Positions 38,101 through 44,100 of a stretch of 64,000 nucleotides of DNA are shown here, one piece after another; the stretch's first letter is position 1, and each line of letters opens with the position of its first letter. The notes beneath the pieces were generated by a model. It was given only the letters and a program-made list of their open reading frames with translations, did not search any database and was not told the DNA's origin. Both the position numbers and the translations under genes were made by a program. This stretch comes from Zantedeschia hybrid cultivar. Its lineage: Eukaryota > Streptophyta > Magnoliopsida > Alismatales > Araceae. Where the stretch lies: assembly GCA_030544215.1 (NCBI GenBank), contig JARZZO010000013.1, positions 1,355,001 through 1,419,000 of the forward strand. Reading direction: 5' to 3'.

Positions 38101-41100
38101 TCAGAAATTGTTTTTGGAAGACTTTCCCTCGAGGCCTCATTTGGAAGATGGTATACTTCCAAAGCTAGATGCTTCTAATGCTGAAGATCTCTCCAAGCCT
38201 TTTACTGTAAAAGAAGTCAAAGATGCAATTTTTAGCATGGACCCCAATAAGGCTCCGGGTCTTGATGGATGTCTATTGGGTTTTATCAATTTTGTTGGGA
38301 TATAATTAAAGATGATATGCTCGATGTCGTTCAAGAGTTCTTTGATAGCCCGGATAAAATCAAGGCCTTCAACTCTACTTTCATTGTCCTTATTCCAAAA
38401 ATTGAAGGTGCTGAAAGTATGGGGGATTTCTGTCCTATTAGCTTGCTCAATGGGTGCTATAAAATCATTACCAAGATTTTGGCTACCCGGCTCAAAAAAG
38501 TGATTCATAAGATTGTGGGGATTAACCAATCCGCTTTCATGCAAGGAAGATACATATTGGATAATTTTATGGCAGCTTCTGAAGCTATTCACCATTACAA
38601 GTGTAGGAACAAGAGTGGTGTCATCCTCAAACTGGACTTTGAAAAAGCCTATGACAGAATAAGCTGGGATTGTCTTCAGAAAACTATGATTCTTATGGGT
38701 TTTAATGACTTATGGATCAAATGGGTGATGAGTTGTATATCTTCAGCTTCATTTTCTGTTGTGGTGAATGGAGAACCATGCGGCTATTTTAAGAGTTCCA
38801 GAGGCCTAAGGCAGGGAGATCCTATATCTCCATTGCTATTTCTGTTAATTGGGCAGATTTTGAGCTCTATGTGGGAGAAAGCTGTTGAACAAGAATTGAT
38901 TGAAGGGTTCACCATTAGTAGAAGCAATATTATGTTATCTCATCTTCAGTTTGCAGATGATACCTTGTTGTTTTCATCTGCAAGTCATGAGGAAATCAAG
39001 AACATCAAAAATATGCTGATTTTGGTGGAAGCTTTAACAGGCTTGAGAATTAATTTTGAAAAATCAGAAATTGTGGGGATACATCTGCCACGTAACAGAT
39101 TGCAAGAAATTGCTGAAACTTTGTAATGCAGAATTTGTTCTTTCCCAATCAAATATCTCGGTTTGCCCTTGTCAGATGGGGCAATTAGAGTTAGGGATTG
39201 GGATGTGCTGATTAAAAGATTTGAGGATCGTTTGGAAGGGTGGAAAGGTAGATATCTCTCTGATGGAGGGAGATTGATCCTGTCTAAAGTTGTCCTCTCT
39301 TCTTTGGCCATTTACTTTGCTTCCATTTTTAGAATTCCAAGGTCAGTGGAGAAGACCATTGAATCAATCAGACGTTCTTTTTTTTGGTCAGGAGGTAAAA
39401 GGGGAAAGAAAGGTGTTCATCTTATTAAGTGGAGCAATGTATGCAAAAGTAAGGATCAAGGAGGTATTGGTCTATGTGGAGTTGCCACCTTCAACCAAGC
39501 TTTGCTTATGAAATGGTTGTAGAGAAGGGGAGAGTGTTCAGAGACTTTGTGGGCTACTATTATTAAGGAGATCTATTATTGTGTTGACAATAAATGGACT
39601 TTTTATCCCTCAAGAACTTATAACTTGTCCCCGATTTGGAAGAATATTGTGAAGAATACAGAATTCATGGAGAGATCTTGTGGTATACAGGTTGGTAATG
39701 GATGCGATACCTTGTTCTGGAAAGATAAATGGTGCTCCAATATTGCTCTCTTCTCTCGATTTAGTAATTTATTCAACATTGCTCAGCACAAGGAGGCCTC
39801 GGTGGCAGAGGTTTTGTCCCATCATGGCTCAAGAAATTTGAATCTGCATATGAGAAGGTATCTAACTGATGAAGAGGTTATTGAGATTTCTCATTTAATA
39901 CATCTTACTGCCAGCACTAGATTATGCCATGAGAGGAAAGATAGAAGAGTTTGGAAATGGAATTCCAAGGGTCAGTTTTCAGTTAAATCTACGGTTCAAA
40001 TCTTAAATGATGGAGGATGCAGAGTTTGGTGGAAGGAGTTAGTGTGGTCTAATTACCTGCCCAACAAGATTAAAATTTTTCTTTGGAAGGTGTCATGGTA
40101 TAGACTCTTGACTGGAAAGAGGGCTAAAATGATACACATTCCAGGAAATCATTTATGCAGTTATTGTGCTACTTTTCAGGAGGACCAAGATCATTTGCTA
40201 TTGAACTGTGGTATTGTGAGGATACTGTAGAAGACTTTATGCAGATTATTTGGTATTCCATGGGTGGATCATACTTCAGTTTTGGACGTGATTTCGTGGT
40301 GGTCAGGGGCCTGTCCTACTTCAAGTTAGAAGCAATTATGGTTTTTCTTTTGTCCGGCTTTGCTTTGGACTATTTGGTGTAAAAGAAACATGAGGAAATT
40401 CAGTGATCAATTTAGTAGTGCTTTTGAACTGTTTAAGATCACATTCAATTGGGTGGAGGAGTGGGGTAAAGCAGCAAATATTCTCAACGAAGATAGTTCG
40501 GGTTTATTGAATAAGGCTCGGCAATGAAGGAGTTTGTTGTGTTGAGGTCTTAGTGTTAGTTGTCTGCTTTATTTTCTTGATAAATCAGACCCATTGTATC
40601 TGAGTTTTGTTTTATTTTCTGTTGTGTTCATGACTTGGTTAGAGGCTTGTTCTACCAAGTCTGATCTGTGTTCTCTGGGTTCCCTTGTACTTCCTTTATT
40701 GGTTATCAATTGAATTGTGACTTTCAGTCACCTGTTGGAACCCTTTTAAAAGAAAAAGGGGGAAGGGGGGAAGCCCCCCCCACCGGTTTGGGAACCGGTG
40801 GGGGGGGACCAACCGGTGGCACCCCCCACCGGTTGGGAACCGGCGGGGGTGCCCACCGGACCCCCCCTCCTCTCTAACCTCTCTCTTCTCTCCCCCTTTT
40901 TGAATAAAAAAAAAGTGAAAGGGAAGGAGAGAGAAGCAAAACGGTGGCACCCCCCACCTCAAAGTCCCACGGTGGGTACCCCCACCGGTTAAGGCTTTCA
41001 AGCCTATAAATACCTCCCCCCCAAGGGGGAAGAAGAGGTCCATATCCATTTGGCCCAAAATTTCTTAGGGGAAACTCTGCCAATTTGAAGACCAAATCCG

Positions 41101-44100
41101 GTACTCTTGCCCGGGTTTGCTGCGATTTGGAGGAGATATTTTCTTGGAGGCTCTCTTCTTAAGGTTTATTCATAAGGGGAAGTTTTGCCAAATTTATGTT
41201 GTAAAATCACCGTTCTATAAGACGGGATAATGCCGAAATAATGAATGAAATGCCACTATTTGTTCTTTGAGCATATGTGTGTGCATGTGTGTTCATGAAT
41301 CTACTACTTAAGTAACACTATGTTATTATATTTTCACATGCATAATTAATTAGTTTAATAACTAATTAAAATATATAAATACATAATTAAATATTCTAAA
41401 ATATCCTTAGCCTCATCCCATACATAATTAAATCTAGACTCATAATTAAAACTCAATAATTAAACATAGACTCATAAAATAATATATTTAAGTTAAAAAA
41501 TGGCTTAAATACCTCCATGCTTAATTAATTAACAAAATCTGCAAAAAATATTTAAAATCAGTAAAATGAATATAAAAATCATGAAAATTCTGTAAAACCC
41601 AGTAATACTCAGTAAAAATCATGAAACCAAATCTGAAAATTACATAAACCCAAAAATATGACTTAAATATCCTTCATATATCTAATTAATTAATAAAATT
41701 CAGTAAAATTAATAAAAAATTCAGTAAAAATCAGTAAAAAACAGAGAGCCAAATCTAAAAACATATAAAATTTCCGAAATGACTAAAATGCCCTTAGAAC
41801 TTAATGAAATTACAAAAAATACCCTCACACATGATAAAAATCTGTTAAAATCACAGAAAATTCTTAAAAAATATCAAAATCTCCTCCATGCCCAAAATAC
41901 CCTCTAAAGCTTAATAAGAAGGGTAAAAATATCAAAATACCCTCAATATGATAAAAATAAATAAAAATCTCAAAATAAAAAATAAAAATAGACTCTAAGT
42001 CTAATAAACCCGATTTAAGGTAAAATTACCAAAATACCCCTATAACTTAAATATGTCTAAAATGATCCTAAAATACATCCTAAGGGTTTTCAAGTTTTCC
42101 TAAAATGCTAAAAAGCTTAAAATGGCTATAATGACCCTAATGCAACATAATTACAAAAATATCCAAAAAAATAGACTTTAAGTCTAGAAATCCAATTCGG
42201 ATAAAATTACCAAAATACCCTTACAACCCAAACACTTAAAATAACTCTAAAATACCTTTTAAGGTTTTGAAACCTTCCTAAAACATTAAAAACTCATTTC
42301 ATACACTAAAGAGACAATAATACCCCTATAGCTTCTAACTTGGCATAATTACAAAAATACCCTCATAGGTCTAAAATACTTGGAATCAATCTATATAACT
42401 TGGAATCAATCTAGATACCTTGGAATCAACCCAAAACCATATAAACCTATCTTAAATTTGGGTGAGGCCGAGAGCTTAACCTAAAATATATCTTCATATG
42501 CATGTGCTGCCTGTAGTAGTAGTGTTGCATGTTATAAGGGTATCATACGGACGGTTAATCAAGGGTTGTCGAGTAGTTGCTCGACGTAATTAACACTGAC
42601 CGAGGTCAGTGGAGAGAAGTCATATACTCGGATCTTCGCTTGATCCGAAGTCCCGGACTTTCTGAGGGCTAATCCCAAGCTCTCATAGTCCAATAAATAA
42701 AATACATAAAACCGACTTATATTTCTCCAGATAAAAACATAAAAAATGATATGGATTTTTAAATAATCCGATAGGAGAGACATGCTAGGTCAGGTCCCGA
42801 ACAAACATCACCTTCTAAAAAAAATAACTTTGTATGCTCAGATGGCGAGCAAAGGAGATATTTATCACGCAGAATGCTTTTTGCTACAGCCAATGGATTA
42901 ATTTTCTACTTTTTTTGTTTGCCTGCTACATTGATATCACACTTTTGACATAAACATCAGGAAATAACAGAGGCCTGGTGAACAATACGTGGAAGAATGC
43001 CCATGGTGCAATTAATAAAGGTGGATTAGGTCACAATGAGGCTTAAATGATTATGATGAGAAACATCTTATCCCTGCAATGAGGATAGAACTCACTATAG
43101 TGTTAGCCCACAGAGAATGCAATATACATGTGCCTGCTTATGGAAGATTATTTCTGGCGTATACATCATTTCCTACTTCCTAGCACTACTTGAATATGCC
43201 TCTCATTCATCCATCATGAAAGTTGCTAAAAAACATAGGTAGCACAAAACTTGGTGAAAAGATCTCCAACTGATCCTTAAAAAATACTGGTGGGTACTTT
43301 CTACTGCAAGCTCTTAGTGGTTGTCCAAACAGGTCCTACGCATAAAATCTTGCTTGCACTGAGTGATCTACACATCATACATTTAACATTTTAGACTTCC
43401 AGAAATTTTATTTATTTAGGCAGCTTTTGTTTGAAATTCAAATAGTCCTTCCACAATAATCCTTGATTCTATCTTTAAGGAAAAGATGGATCCTGTGATA
43501 TTAAAATACAGATTTCAAGTAATATTTGTTGAAAGAAAATCGTAGCAAAAAAAAGTGGCACTGACATAATTCACCTTATATGTACAAATAGAATTTGGAT
43601 AGATATTTACTCCCCATGTTCTGAGAAATATTTTCCAATAGAATTTGATGAAGAAAAAGAATTCTTGGTTCGGTTCTCCACCTTAACAACAGAAAAAAGA
43701 ATTGATCAAATTCTATTGAGTTTACACCGGTATCTCAGTTTCAATTAAGAAATATTTACCATCCAGAAAGAGGGAAAAAAATGGAGTCTTTAGAAATGCA
43801 TTGAGGATATAGCCAACTGGTATGCCTTTTAGGAAGAGAAGGGAGTCAATCTCTGTCCTGTTCACTTGTGGGAGGGTGGATGATGATACTGACTATCATC
43901 ACTGCAGATGGATTGTTTGCTCCTATATGCACATTCTGTTAGAAGCCACTTCCACATTCCTTTTGTTTTATGGTGAGCCTTGCAGGAGATGATACAAGGA
44001 CAGGGTCTAGGAGGATGCTTCTCTTGCTATGACTTGATATATGTGCATGTATGCGTGTAATTTAAGAATTAGTGGTATTTCCCCTCTTGAGACACTTCTC

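Larger units (their letters stand above)
35290..40757 (+). mobile_element. L1-type LINE, copy C, old and decayed, 5'-truncated
   Basis: Contains the C-terminal part of ORF1, all of ORF2 in several frames, a 3' UTR and the terminal GTGAC/GTCAC hairpin (40717-40731), ending in a short A-rich tail at about 40748-40757. It is the same family as copies A and B but clearly diverged (different loop, many substitutions) and broken by frameshifts and stops. No target duplication was found. The 5' border near 35290 is estimated from where ORF1 homology begins. The 3' end abuts repeat copy C directly. Confidence 0.88.
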